64,000 nt of DNA, taken from NCBI RefSeq assembly GCF_003522965.1, contig NZ_CP031513.1, forward strand, positions 992,001 through 1,056,000. Direction: 5' to 3'. Position 1 is the stretch's first letter, and every line of letters starts with the position of its first letter. A program made the translations under genes and the position numbers. Shown in pieces: positions 15,811 through 23,409 of the stretch. Under the pieces are notes generated by a model, which did no database searches, was not told where the DNA came from, and was given only the letters and a program-made list of their open reading frames with translations. The stretch is from Bombilactobacillus bombi (GTDB taxonomy: Bacteria; Bacillota; Bacilli; Lactobacillales; Lactobacillaceae).

Positions 15811-16104
15811 TTAATAGTTCCTAAACTTACTTTTATAGGAATTATATCCATGGATAAATTCGCTGATTTCGGAAGCCTTATTGCCAAACAGTTTATTCAA
15901 AATACCAATCGCTAATTTGGGATACGTAGCAAAAGTTCTGTTCTGTTTATAATCATTTTGAGCTTTTTGTACACCCATTTCAAAATCAGATAAGTTAGTT
16001 TGTTTATCTTTTTCAGTTTCCCAAGACGTATATGCAGCCTTAGCATTATCATAATTGCCAGCTTCGTAATTTTCTTTTACATAATCGTGAATATTTTTTA
16101 GCAT
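15811..16104 (-). CDS. Hypothetical protein, 97 residues
   Basis: A small, mostly helical and polar protein. The first part (DYVKENYEAGNYDNAKAAY) is acidic with Tyr and Asn; a short hydrophobic stretch (PKLAIGILNKLFG) is in the second half. There is no signal peptide, no full membrane helix and no recognised domain. ATG at 16104 follows TTTTGGGAGGTG, a very strong ribosome binding site, so expression is credible. It lies upstream of the holin-like toxin on the same strand, separated by that gene's promoter. Small proteins in such accessory regions can be immunity proteins, but there is no direct evidence. Confidence 0.6.
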   Translation of the reverse strand: MLKNIHDYVKENYEAGNYDNAKAAYTSWETEKDKQTNLSDFEMGVQKAQNDYKQNRTFATYPKLAIGILNKLFGNKASEISEFIHGYNSYKSKFRNY

Positions 16105-16687
16105 AAATTACACCTCCCAAAATTAACTACTAGTATATCCAAGATCTTGCTTAAAGCAAAACATTTAACGGTATTTGTGTGATTTCCTTATTCGCTTACA
16201 TATCGTAAAAGTCTAAAATAAGATTTGCTCTAATCAAGTATGTATAAGTTACGTACTCTATTAAATATTACAATCTGAGGAAACACAATTAACTGTGTAT
16301 TTAAAGTATAGTTCAGAAGTGCTTTTGCTTAACTATTTTAGTTGTTGATTGGTATACCCTGATCGAATGAATCAACCACGGTTTTATTAATCTGATAAGA
16401 GCTCCTGACCGCTTTCTTTAGTGCTTGGAGCAAAATTTAGCAGGTTAGTAACAAAGTGATTGATCTTAGTGACAATTTAATCAAGCAAGTAAAGCTACAA
16501 TAATCGTAAAAAGACCTCGACTATGACTTGAACCAACTGGCAACCAAAGACTTAATCAATTCAAAATTTAACAAAGTTAGTTAACGAGAATATAACAGCA
16601 GTTATCTGCTAATTCCATTAATAACTTTACACAAATTTTAATTGGTTTTATACTAATACTATTCTAACAATGAGGAGGTTGACCAAC
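16105..16687. other. Intergenic region with decayed sequence
   Basis: 583 bases without an intact gene. A plus-strand stretch around 16515-16582 reads KDLDYDLNQLATKDLINSKF before a stop and may be a relic, family unknown. The end carries the GAGGAGG ribosome binding site of the next gene. No clear repeat or RNA gene was seen. Confidence 0.4.
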
Positions 16688-16882
16688 ATGTCACGAACTT
16701 TTATCATAAACGTAACTGTCGGTGTTTTGCTTTCATTTGCGATAATGTGGTATCTCTTAACAAGAAGTAATCCATCTTATAGTTTAGTAATTATTGGAAG
16801 CGTTATTGCAACAATTTGTGCTGGAACAGCAATCGCTGAAGTAATTACAGGAGATTTTCCAGACAAAGGAAAGATCAACTAA
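16688..16882 (+). CDS. Small membrane protein, 64 residues
   Basis: A short hydrophobic protein with two membrane helices (about IINVTVGVLLSFAIMWYLL and YSLVIIGSVIATICAGTAIA) and a short polar C-terminus ending DKGKIN. ATG at 16688 is preferred over 16670 because GAGGAGGTTGACCAAC ends directly before it. No family is recognised. It stands alone and is followed by a long hairpin terminator. Confidence 0.6.
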   Translation: MSRTFIINVTVGVLLSFAIMWYLLTRSNPSYSLVIIGSVIATICAGTAIAEVITGDFPDKGKIN

Positions 16883-16987
16883 TGATATCCAGCATTGAAT
16901 GCCAAATCGCTTAACTGTCATATCACGCTGGACAATTCTGAAGTAGTAATTGCAAAAGTTATTTTAATTTAGAATGATTATTTAGTT

Positions 16988-17053
16988 AAGTCGCATATTG
17001 GGATTCCTAAGTCAAATTAATGACTTTGAGGATGCCTGGTATACGACTTTTTT
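16988..17053 (+). terminator. Long imperfect hairpin with T-run
   Basis: AAGTCGCATATTGGG... pairs with ...CCTGGTATACGACTT over roughly 27 positions around the inner AGTCA / TGACT stem, followed by TTTTTT. It can end the transcript of the small membrane gene, but the stem is unusually long for a plain terminator. Confidence 0.65.
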
Positions 17054-17139
17054 ACATTTGGTCATTGCAAACTTTATGGTGCAAGGATTATATTGGTAAA
17101 TTAATATCATCAAATAAAATTGGCAAAGTGATTAAATTT

Positions 17140-17214
17140 AATCTAAAAAACTCAAAGTAACTCCTCCATAAGGCAGTCGCTACAACTAACCATACAATAG
17201 AGATTACTTTGAGT
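17140..17214 (-). repeat. Short palindromic repeat element, copy 1 (truncated)
   Basis: It starts with AATCTAAAAAACTCAAAGTAA and ends with ATTACTTTGAGT. It is related to 22448-22535 in opposite orientation; its right end lacks the outer TTTTTTAGATT. It resembles a miniature inverted-repeat element or relic of insertion-sequence ends. Confidence 0.7.
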
Positions 17215-17233
17215 AATACTAACTTGATGCAAT

Positions 17234-17566
17234 TTAACTATAATGCTCGTTTTTTTCTTGAATATGGGATTTAGTCAAAAAATATATTTGTAAAACATGA
17301 TCATCTACCAAACGATAAAAAATTTGCTTACCTGAACGTTCTCCAACAATAAAACGTTGTTGCTTTAATAATCTTAATTGATGTGAAATCGTTGATTGTG
17401 ATAAATCTAACTTTTGAGCAATTTCCGTCACAGTGATGGGGCCATTAGCGATAGTCAAAATTATTCGCATTCTCGTAGGATCACTTATTGTTTTAAAAAA
17501 ATCAATTATTGGCAATAACTCGCTTGTAGCAGGGATGTCAATTTGATCTTTATTTAAGTTACTCAT
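17234..17566 (-). CDS. ArsR/SmtB-family metal-responsive repressor
   Basis: A 110-residue winged-helix repressor. FKTISDPTRMRIIL begins the core, TVTEIAQKLDLSQSTISHQLRLLKQQ is the recognition region, and GKQIFYRLVDDHV is the wing and last helix. No CxC metal site is present in the recognition helix, so sensing would use C-terminal residues such as the histidines near the end (DDHV, KSHIQEKNEH), as in CzrA-type zinc/cobalt sensors. ATG at 17566 follows AAGGAG; an upstream in-frame start at 17605 has no such site. It lies 50 bases downstream of the metal pump gene, probably in the same operon. Confidence 0.9.
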   Translation of the reverse strand: MSNLNKDQIDIPATSELLPIIDFFKTISDPTRMRIILTIANGPITVTEIAQKLDLSQSTISHQLRLLKQQRFIVGERSGKQIFYRLVDDHVLQIYFLTKSHIQEKNEHYS

Positions 17567-17616
17567 ACTCTTTCTCCTTGTGATACTTCTTTTTAAGTGT
17601 ATCACATTTGGAAAAA

Positions 17617-19485
17617 TTATTTACGGAATAATAATAACCTCAAACCGTTGACAATGACTAGTAATGTACTACCTTCATGCAAGAATACTCCCCAAGCAAT
17701 ATTAGTCATTTGTAAAAGATTTAAAATCGTCAATAAGACCACAACTGCCAAAGAAAAAATAATATTTTCTAAAATTATTTTGTTCATTTTACCAGATAAA
17801 GAATAAGCAAATGTTAAGCGAGATAAATCATTTTTTACCAAAACGACATCTGCAACATCAATGGCTACATCAGTCCCTGAGCCCATCGCAATACCAATAT
17901 TTGCATTAGCCAAAGCTGGCGCGTCGTTAACTCCATCTCCCACCATTGCTACCGTTGGTGTCTTTTGCTGCAAAGATTTGATAATTTCTACTTTTTTCTC
18001 AGGTAAAATATTTGCCACTGTTTGTTGTACTTGTAGTTGTTCGGCGACTGCCTCTCCTGTTGCAGTTGAATCGCCTGTGAGCATTACCGTTTTTATATGA
18101 TGACGATTAAAAAACTTAATAGCTTTTTGAGCGGATGTCTTGGGTAAGTCCATCAGCGCTAATAAACCGACCACTTGTTGATCTTTAACGATATATACAA
18201 CAGTTTTTCCAGCGTTACTCCATTTTTGTTGCCGTTGTTGATCTTCAGGAGTTATTGATATTGAGGGTGCCAATTTTCCAATTACATAATGATGACCACG
18301 ATAGTCAGCTTCTAGGCCACTGCCAATTTTATTTTGACAACTTAAATCTGATAATTCTTTTGCTTGTGGAAACTGATGTACAATCGCACTTGCGAGTGGA
18401 TGATTGCTCTGTTTTTCCATGGTGACTATAATATCAAGTAATTCATCCTTGGCAATTTGTGGATTAAAATATTGATCTGTGACAATCGGAACTCCTTGAG
18501 TCAAAGTTCCAGTTTTATCAAAAGCAATCGTTCGTAACTGGGATAAATTAGCTAGATAAGATCCACCTTTAAAGAGCACTCCATTATGAGCCAAATTAGA
18601 AATCCCTGATAAAGTAGCCGGAACCGCACTGGCGGCCAAAGCACATGGTGAAGCTGCAACTAAAAAGCCAATCATTCGATAAAAACTTTCTGACCAACTC
18701 CAATTTAGTAAAAATGGTCCAGCTAATAAAACTAATGGCAATAAAAACAAAATTGTTTTGACATAAAGCGGTTCTAATTTTTGAATAGTTGTTGCGGTAC
18801 GTCCTGGAGAATCTTGAGCCGTTTGTACCATCTCAATAATTTGAGCAAAGACAGTTTCTTGACTATCCTTAGTCACAACCATTTCAAAAGTTGAATTGCC
18901 ATTAATAGTTCCACCAAATACTTCATCCCCGACCTGTTTTTCTCGTGGAATACTTTCACCATTGATGGCTGCTTCATTAATACTTGCACTGCATTTTGTA
19001 ATAGTTCCATCAGTTGGAACTTGTGATCCGTTTAAAACTTTTAAAGTGTCACCCACTTTTAATTGTGTTACTGCCACAATTTTCCAACTGCCATCTTCTT
19101 GTAGCTGGTGAGCTTCAGCAGGAGCCATTTTTAATAACGATGTGATTTCTTGACGGCTTTTATTTTCAGCGTATTCTTCAAGAAAATGAGCCCCAGCAAA
19201 AATCAAAATCAATAAAGCTGCTTCTTCAAAGCTGCCAATAATAATCGCACCCACAGCCGCTAAACACATTAAAATATGAATATTAGGGACAAACTTGTGC
19301 TGACTTTGAGACATTTTTATTGTGTCACCAAAGCCTTCACCAATCACATGATATCCCGCAACGAAATCTGTTATGACAAAGAGCAAATTTTTAAATATTA
19401 CAAATTGCCCTGGTAAAATTAATCCAACGAAAAATATCATAATACCTATAAAAAATAGTAAGATCGCTCGGGAAATTTTCATCAT
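17617..19485 (-). CDS. P1B-type heavy-metal transporting ATPase
   Basis: A 622-residue metal efflux pump. It has the TGE-type actuator motif (NGESIP), the membrane metal site SPCALAAS, the phosphorylation site FDKTGTLTQG, MLTGDS, MVGDGVNDAPAL, and HEGSTLLVIVNGLRLL in the last helices. The SPC plus HEG(S/T) combination marks the P1B-4 group, which exports cobalt, zinc or ferrous iron. There is no N-terminal CxxC metal-binding domain, normal for that group. ATG at 19485. It is followed by the ArsR gene and preceded by a consensus promoter and dyad, so metal-induced expression is expected. Metal specificity is inferred only. Confidence 0.92.
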   Translation of the reverse strand: MMKISRAILLFFIGIMIFFVGLILPGQFVIFKNLLFVITDFVAGYHVIGEGFGDTIKMSQSQHKFVPNIHILMCLAAVGAIIIGSFEEAALLILIFAGAHFLEEYAENKSRQEITSLLKMAPAEAHQLQEDGSWKIVAVTQLKVGDTLKVLNGSQVPTDGTITKCSASINEAAINGESIPREKQVGDEVFGGTINGNSTFEMVVTKDSQETVFAQIIEMVQTAQDSPGRTATTIQKLEPLYVKTILFLLPLVLLAGPFLLNWSWSESFYRMIGFLVAASPCALAASAVPATLSGISNLAHNGVLFKGGSYLANLSQLRTIAFDKTGTLTQGVPIVTDQYFNPQIAKDELLDIIVTMEKQSNHPLASAIVHQFPQAKELSDLSCQNKIGSGLEADYRGHHYVIGKLAPSISITPEDQQRQQKWSNAGKTVVYIVKDQQVVGLLALMDLPKTSAQKAIKFFNRHHIKTVMLTGDSTATGEAVAEQLQVQQTVANILPEKKVEIIKSLQQKTPTVAMVGDGVNDAPALANANIGIAMGSGTDVAIDVADVVLVKNDLSRLTFAYSLSGKMNKIILENIIFSLAVVVLLTILNLLQMTNIAWGVFLHEGSTLLVIVNGLRLLLFRK

Positions 19486-19518
19486 AATAACCTACTTTCG
19501 TTTTCCGTCTCAATTGAT

Positions 19519-19577
19519 CATATGCACATTCGTTCATTTGTTAATTAAAATATAAAGCAGCAATTGCTACTTGTCAA
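19519..19577 (-). promoter_or_regulatory. Promoter and ArsR-type operator of the metal pump
   Basis: On the minus strand, TTGACA (19572-19577), a 17-base spacer and TATATT (19549-19554) form the promoter. Just downstream, at 19519-19539, AAATGAACGAATGTGCATATG is an imperfect dyad like the ATATGAAC-type operators of SmtB/CzrA repressors. The repressor would block transcription there. Confidence 0.65.
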
Positions 19578-19889
19578 TAATTTATTTTTTTGATTTATTC
19601 AAAAAGTGTAAGACAATAAGAGGCTTTTACTTACAACTAATATATTAAATGCTGAAGATTATAATCAAGTTTGATTAATAATTCTTTTATTACAAGATTA
19701 CTACTATATATTTATATACTAATTCACTTTATAATTATCATTCCTATTCCAAAAATTAGATTTATATTTAATTTGATTAACTAATCCATTTTTTATAAAC
19801 GCTTTTTAATATTAATGTGATTTTATATTGTATTAATTATTAAAGTAAGTTAATATTATAAGAAATAAATTGGTGGAAGGGCTGACAAT
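19578..19889. other. AT-rich intergenic region upstream of oppA
   Basis: About 310 bases of very AT-rich sequence without coding potential. Several TATAAT-like hexamers lie just before the oppA gene, but no single promoter can be chosen. Confidence 0.5.
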
Positions 19890-21497
19890 ATGAGAAAAAT
19901 ACCGATGCTATTTTTAATAGTATTAAGCAGCATTAGCTTGATAGGTTGTAATAAAAGCAATAATTCAGCTAACAATAAAGAAATATCTATAGCTTCATCA
20001 GCAGAACTAAGTACCGCTGACGTTTCATTGGCAATGGATAATAAATCGGCTGAAGTGGCAGAACAAGTAAATGAAGGATTATATAATTTTAATAATAAAG
20101 GACAATTAGAACCTGCATTAGCAAAAGGTATGCCTAAAGTCTCTAATAATGGAACAATGTATACAATTGATTTAAAAACCAATGGTAAATGGAGCAATGG
20201 CAAACCTGTAACGGCAGAGGATTTCGTTTATGGATGGCAAAGAACAGTTAATCCCAAAACAAAGTCTCAACAGGCATATTATTTAGATGGAGTTGAAAAT
20301 TATAAGGATATCAGTGAAGGAAAATTATCTCCAAAAACATTGGGTATAAAGTCTCTTGGAAAATATAAGATTCAAATTAATTTAGACCATCCTATTCCTT
20401 ATTTTCCTTCAATTTTGGCAATGAGTGCTTCATTTCCATTATATAAGCCTTACGTAGAAAGCCAGGGCAAAAAATATGGAACAGATTCCAAACATACTTT
20501 GTACAACGGTCCTTTTGTACTTCAAGGTTGGGATGGAACTAATGATACATGGTCCTATGTAAAAAATAAAAATTATCGTGATTCAAAAAGTGTTTATTTA
20601 AATAAAATTAATGTTTCCGTGGTAAAAAGCCAAGATACCGGTGTTTATCAGTTTCAATCAAAAGAATTATCATTAGTACCTATTTCTGGACCAGAAGTTA
20701 AAAATCAAAAGAATAGCAAAGATTTATATGTAAGAAAAGTGCCAGGTACTTCATATTTGCAATATAATACTCGCAAAAAACTTTTTAGTAATGAAAATAT
20801 TAGACAATCTTTATCTTTATCTATAAATTTTGAACAATTAACAAACAAAGTTCTTCAAGATAAATCTATACCGGCAACAGGATTTGTTCCTACAGGATTT
20901 AAAAATTCTCAAAACCAAGATGATTTTGCCAAACAAGCTGGTAATCTAAACAAATATAATCCAAAAAAGGCTAAAGAACTCTGGAATAAAGGCTTAAATG
21001 AATTAGGCATAAAAACCGCGCAATTTACAATATTATCAAGTAATGATGATAGAAGTAAAAAAGTCGATGAATATCTGCAATCTCAACTTGAATCAAATCT
21101 TCCGAATTTAAAGGTTTCAATAAAATCAGTACCCTTCAACAACCGGCTAACATCAGCAAAATCAGGAAATTTTGACGCAGTTCTAAGCGGATGGACACCC
21201 ACATATTCTGATCCAACAGACTTTCTAAATTTGTTAAATTCCAATAATAGTAATAATGATGGAAAATGGAATGATAGTCAATATGATCAATTGTTAAACG
21301 CAGCCAACATAGAAAACGCTAATAATCCTGAAAAACGTTGGGAGTATCTTCAAGCTGCAAATAAGTATGTTTCTCAAAAAGCTCCAATTACACCACTATA
21401 CTATTTATCTGAAGTTTATCTTATAAATCCTCATCTTAAAGGAGTAGTTATGGGACCAATGGGTTTCCCATATTATAAAAATGCATATTGGAAATAA
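19890..21497 (+). CDS. oppA: Peptide ABC transporter substrate-binding lipoprotein
   Basis: A 535-residue extracellular lipoprotein of the SBP_bac_5 (OppA) family, which captures oligopeptides for an ABC importer. A lipoprotein signal peptide ends at SLIGC with Cys20. The domain has VNEGLYNFNNKG and KGMPKVSNNGTMYTIDLK near the start, WSNGKPVTAEDFVYGWQRTVNP around 100-121, and YDQLLNAAN near the end, all characteristic. GGAAGGG precedes the ATG. The permease and ATPase genes are not in the window, so it is an orphan binding protein using a system encoded elsewhere. A DppA-type aminopeptidase follows after 40 bases, supporting a peptide-use unit. Confidence 0.93.
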   Translation: MRKIPMLFLIVLSSISLIGCNKSNNSANNKEISIASSAELSTADVSLAMDNKSAEVAEQVNEGLYNFNNKGQLEPALAKGMPKVSNNGTMYTIDLKTNGKWSNGKPVTAEDFVYGWQRTVNPKTKSQQAYYLDGVENYKDISEGKLSPKTLGIKSLGKYKIQINLDHPIPYFPSILAMSASFPLYKPYVESQGKKYGTDSKHTLYNGPFVLQGWDGTNDTWSYVKNKNYRDSKSVYLNKINVSVVKSQDTGVYQFQSKELSLVPISGPEVKNQKNSKDLYVRKVPGTSYLQYNTRKKLFSNENIRQSLSLSINFEQLTNKVLQDKSIPATGFVPTGFKNSQNQDDFAKQAGNLNKYNPKKAKELWNKGLNELGIKTAQFTILSSNDDRSKKVDEYLQSQLESNLPNLKVSIKSVPFNNRLTSAKSGNFDAVLSGWTPTYSDPTDFLNLLNSNNSNNDGKWNDSQYDQLLNAANIENANNPEKRWEYLQAANKYVSQKAPITPLYYLSEVYLINPHLKGVVMGPMGFPYYKNAYWK

Positions 21498-21537
21498 AGT
21501 TAAGTAATAATAATATATAAAATTTAGGAGATAAAAA

Positions 21538-22380
21538 ATGAAAATTTATATTTCTACCGATATTGAAGGCTTAGCAGGAATCACAGATTGGAATATGGAA
21601 AAAGATGATACTATCGAATTTCGCAAATTATATAATCAACAAGTTGCTTGGGTTTTAAAAGGCATTCAATCATCTGTAAATAATGATAAAATAACAGAAA
21701 TTTTAATTTCTGATTCTCATTCTAAAGGAAATAACTTGAATTATAATTATTTATCAGATATAGATGAAAGAATTTCATTGATTAACGGTTATCCACGTGA
21801 AGATTATATGTTAAGTGAACTTAACTCATCATTTGACCAAGTATTTTTTGTTGGATATCATTCTGGAATTGGTAAAGAAAATGGCAATATGGATCATGGA
21901 TATAGTGCGCGTTCTGCTTATAAAATATGGATTAATGATGCATATCAAAATGAAACAACTATAAATGCTGCATATGCTGCTGAATTGGGCATACCTGTAA
22001 CCCTAATAATTGGAGATTCATCGTTACAAGAACAGCTTTTTAATGATAATATGTTTTCAACTCCAAAATTTGTTTCTACAAAAAAATCATTAGCTAGATA
22101 TGCTGCTTTGAGTTATCCTAGAAAACAAATACGATTGGAAACTATAAATGCTGCTAAAGAAGTAATAGATAATCCAGAACCTTATAGTAAAATAAAAACA
22201 CTTGCTGAGCCTTTGAATTTAAAAATTCAACTATACAATACTGCCCAGGCCGATTTGATAAATCAATTAAAAGATGTTAAAAGACTTGATGGCAGAACCA
22301 TTGAAATTCAATGTTCATCTATGAAAGAATTAATAAACGAAATTATAGCAGTAGTCACTATAGGTGGTACACAAGCTTAA
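21538..22380 (+). CDS. dppA: M55-family D-aminopeptidase
   Basis: A 280-residue cytoplasmic zinc peptidase of the DppA family, which removes N-terminal D-amino acids from peptides such as D-Ala-D-Ala. Characteristic segments are STDIEGLAGI (metal residues Asp8 and Glu10), LISDSHSKG (His61), FFVGYHSG (His108) and MDHGYSARS. Family members use these as a dinuclear zinc site. The nucleophilic cysteine described for the Bacillus enzyme could not be located with confidence, as MDHGYS has Gly nearby. TAGGAGATAAAAA precedes the ATG. It is downstream of the oppA gene and probably co-transcribed, suggesting use of cell-wall or D-amino-acid peptides. Confidence 0.85.
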   Translation: MKIYISTDIEGLAGITDWNMEKDDTIEFRKLYNQQVAWVLKGIQSSVNNDKITEILISDSHSKGNNLNYNYLSDIDERISLINGYPREDYMLSELNSSFDQVFFVGYHSGIGKENGNMDHGYSARSAYKIWINDAYQNETTINAAYAAELGIPVTLIIGDSSLQEQLFNDNMFSTPKFVSTKKSLARYAALSYPRKQIRLETINAAKEVIDNPEPYSKIKTLAEPLNLKIQLYNTAQADLINQLKDVKRLDGRTIEIQCSSMKELINEIIAVVTIGGTQA

Positions 22381-22447
22381 ACACAGCAATTAAGCATTCA
22401 TCATTAAAAACAACTAAAATAGAAATTTTAATTTAATCAAGAATAGT

Positions 22448-22535
22448 AATCTAAAAAACTCAAAGTAATCCTTACTTTAATGTATGGTCCTGATGGACTA
22501 TCCTCATAAGGAGTTGACTTTGAGTTTTTTAGATT
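22448..22535 (+). repeat. Short palindromic repeat element, copy 2
   Basis: An 88-base element with 19-bp perfect terminal inverted repeats AATCTAAAAAACTCAAAGT / ACTTTGAGTTTTTTAGATT and a partly palindromic interior. It lies between convergent genes and may also act as terminator. It is homologous to 17140-17214. Confidence 0.8.
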
Positions 22536-22571
22536 GCTTACAGACTTTTTAGTTATATTAACTAAAAATCA

Positions 22572-22928
22572 CTAGATACTACTATTAATTTGATCAACTA
22601 CTTGGCGTGCTTGACTACGAGGCATGCTTACGACTATACGCACAAATTCTTCATCATGCAGTTGAATGACAATCGGGTCATCTTTAATAATTGCGTTCCA
22701 AAAAGTTCGTTCTCCCTGACTAATAAAAGTACCTGCTAACTTATTCGGTAACCCAAGTCCTGGATTTCGAATTCCTTTTTGATCTTTCCAAATACCAGCA
22801 TCTATTGTGGCTCCAACAACATGATCTAACGGAATACTCAATTTACTTTTAAAAGACCACAGTTTATCTAAGCCCATAGGAACTATTGTTAACCGTTTAT
22901 CGTTAACCTCAATTCGATTATTCATCAT
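22572..22928 (-). CDS. Small PH-like domain protein of unknown function
   Basis: A 118-residue soluble protein rich in beta-strand pattern with one C-terminal helix (SQARQVVDQINSSI). The layout (IPLDHVVGATID..., GTFISQGERTFWNAI, PIVIQLHDEEFVRIVVSM) resembles bacterial PH-like domains that have no known catalytic role. Two adjacent ATGs (22928 and 22925) follow ACAGG. It lies downstream of the small TetR gene by 53 bases on the same strand, so it may be in its operon and under its control. The function is unknown. Confidence 0.65.
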   Translation of the reverse strand: MMNNRIEVNDKRLTIVPMGLDKLWSFKSKLSIPLDHVVGATIDAGIWKDQKGIRNPGLGLPNKLAGTFISQGERTFWNAIIKDDPIVIQLHDEEFVRIVVSMPRSQARQVVDQINSSI

Positions 22929-22981
22929 CTATACCTGTCTTTCATTTTTGATTGTTTAGTCAACAATTATCCAAAACATAG

Positions 22982-23350
22982 TTACAATTTAATGCCTGCT
23001 CGATGTAACAACCTTTGACCTAACAAATTAGTTACTTCTGACTGAGGCAGATTTTGACACCAACCTGCAATTAAGTTCCGCACAGTAACATCTTTTGGCG
23101 CTAGTTCTAATAGTCCCACTAAGATTAAATCAAGTTTCAAAGTAGAATTGGTCTTTTGCACCAGACAATCTTTTAATGCTTCAATAAACATCCCTCGTTT
23201 ACTGCCAAAGGCTGAATACAAACTACCACGCAATAATCCACTAGCTTTAACTAAATCATCCAGCGACGTACCTTCGTAACCCAATTTGACAAAAATTTGT
23301 GCCATTGCACTAAGTACTTGTTGACGATTATATGAAATTTTTCTTCCCAT
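22982..23350 (-). CDS. Small TetR-family transcriptional regulator
   Basis: A 122-residue protein with an N-terminal TetR helix-turn-helix (LDDLVKASGLLRGSLYSAFGSKRGMFIEAL). The ligand domain is only about 60 residues; TetR proteins usually have about 190 residues in total, so this one is short. The short C-terminus still has a dimerisation-like helix (DVTVRNLIAGWCQ). No Shine-Dalgarno is visible; a consensus promoter would start transcription at or next to the ATG (leaderless). A TTGAC-N6-GTCAA palindrome overlaps the -35. The downstream PH-like gene is a plausible target. Confidence 0.85.
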   Translation of the reverse strand: MGRKISYNRQQVLSAMAQIFVKLGYEGTSLDDLVKASGLLRGSLYSAFGSKRGMFIEALKDCLVQKTNSTLKLDLILVGLLELAPKDVTVRNLIAGWCQNLPQSEVTNLLGQRLLHRAGIKL

Positions 23351-23356
23351 AAATTC

Positions 23357-23384
23357 ATTATAATATTTTTGACCAAACAGTCAA
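23357..23384 (-). promoter_or_regulatory. TetR promoter and operator, probable leaderless start
   Basis: On the minus strand, TTGACT (23379-23384), a 16-base spacer and TATAAT (23357-23362). The palindrome TTGACTGTTTGGTCAA (23369-23384) overlaps the -35 box, as expected for autorepression. The predicted start, about seven bases beyond the -10, coincides with the ATG at 23350. Confidence 0.65.
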
Positions 23385-23409
23385 TAATTATTTATAAATT
23401 AACTGCCTT

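Larger units (their letters stand above)
16883..17233. other. Intergenic region with long hairpin and palindromic repeat
   Basis: 351 bases between the small membrane gene and the ArsR gene. It holds the long hairpin at 16988-17053 and a short repeat element copy at 17140-17214, each listed separately. No coding sequence is seen. Confidence 0.6.

Noticed and set aside
19856-20203. A 115-codon minus-strand frame over the start of oppA
   Set aside because: It is antisense to a clear lipoprotein gene, has no ribosome binding site and an implausible composition.
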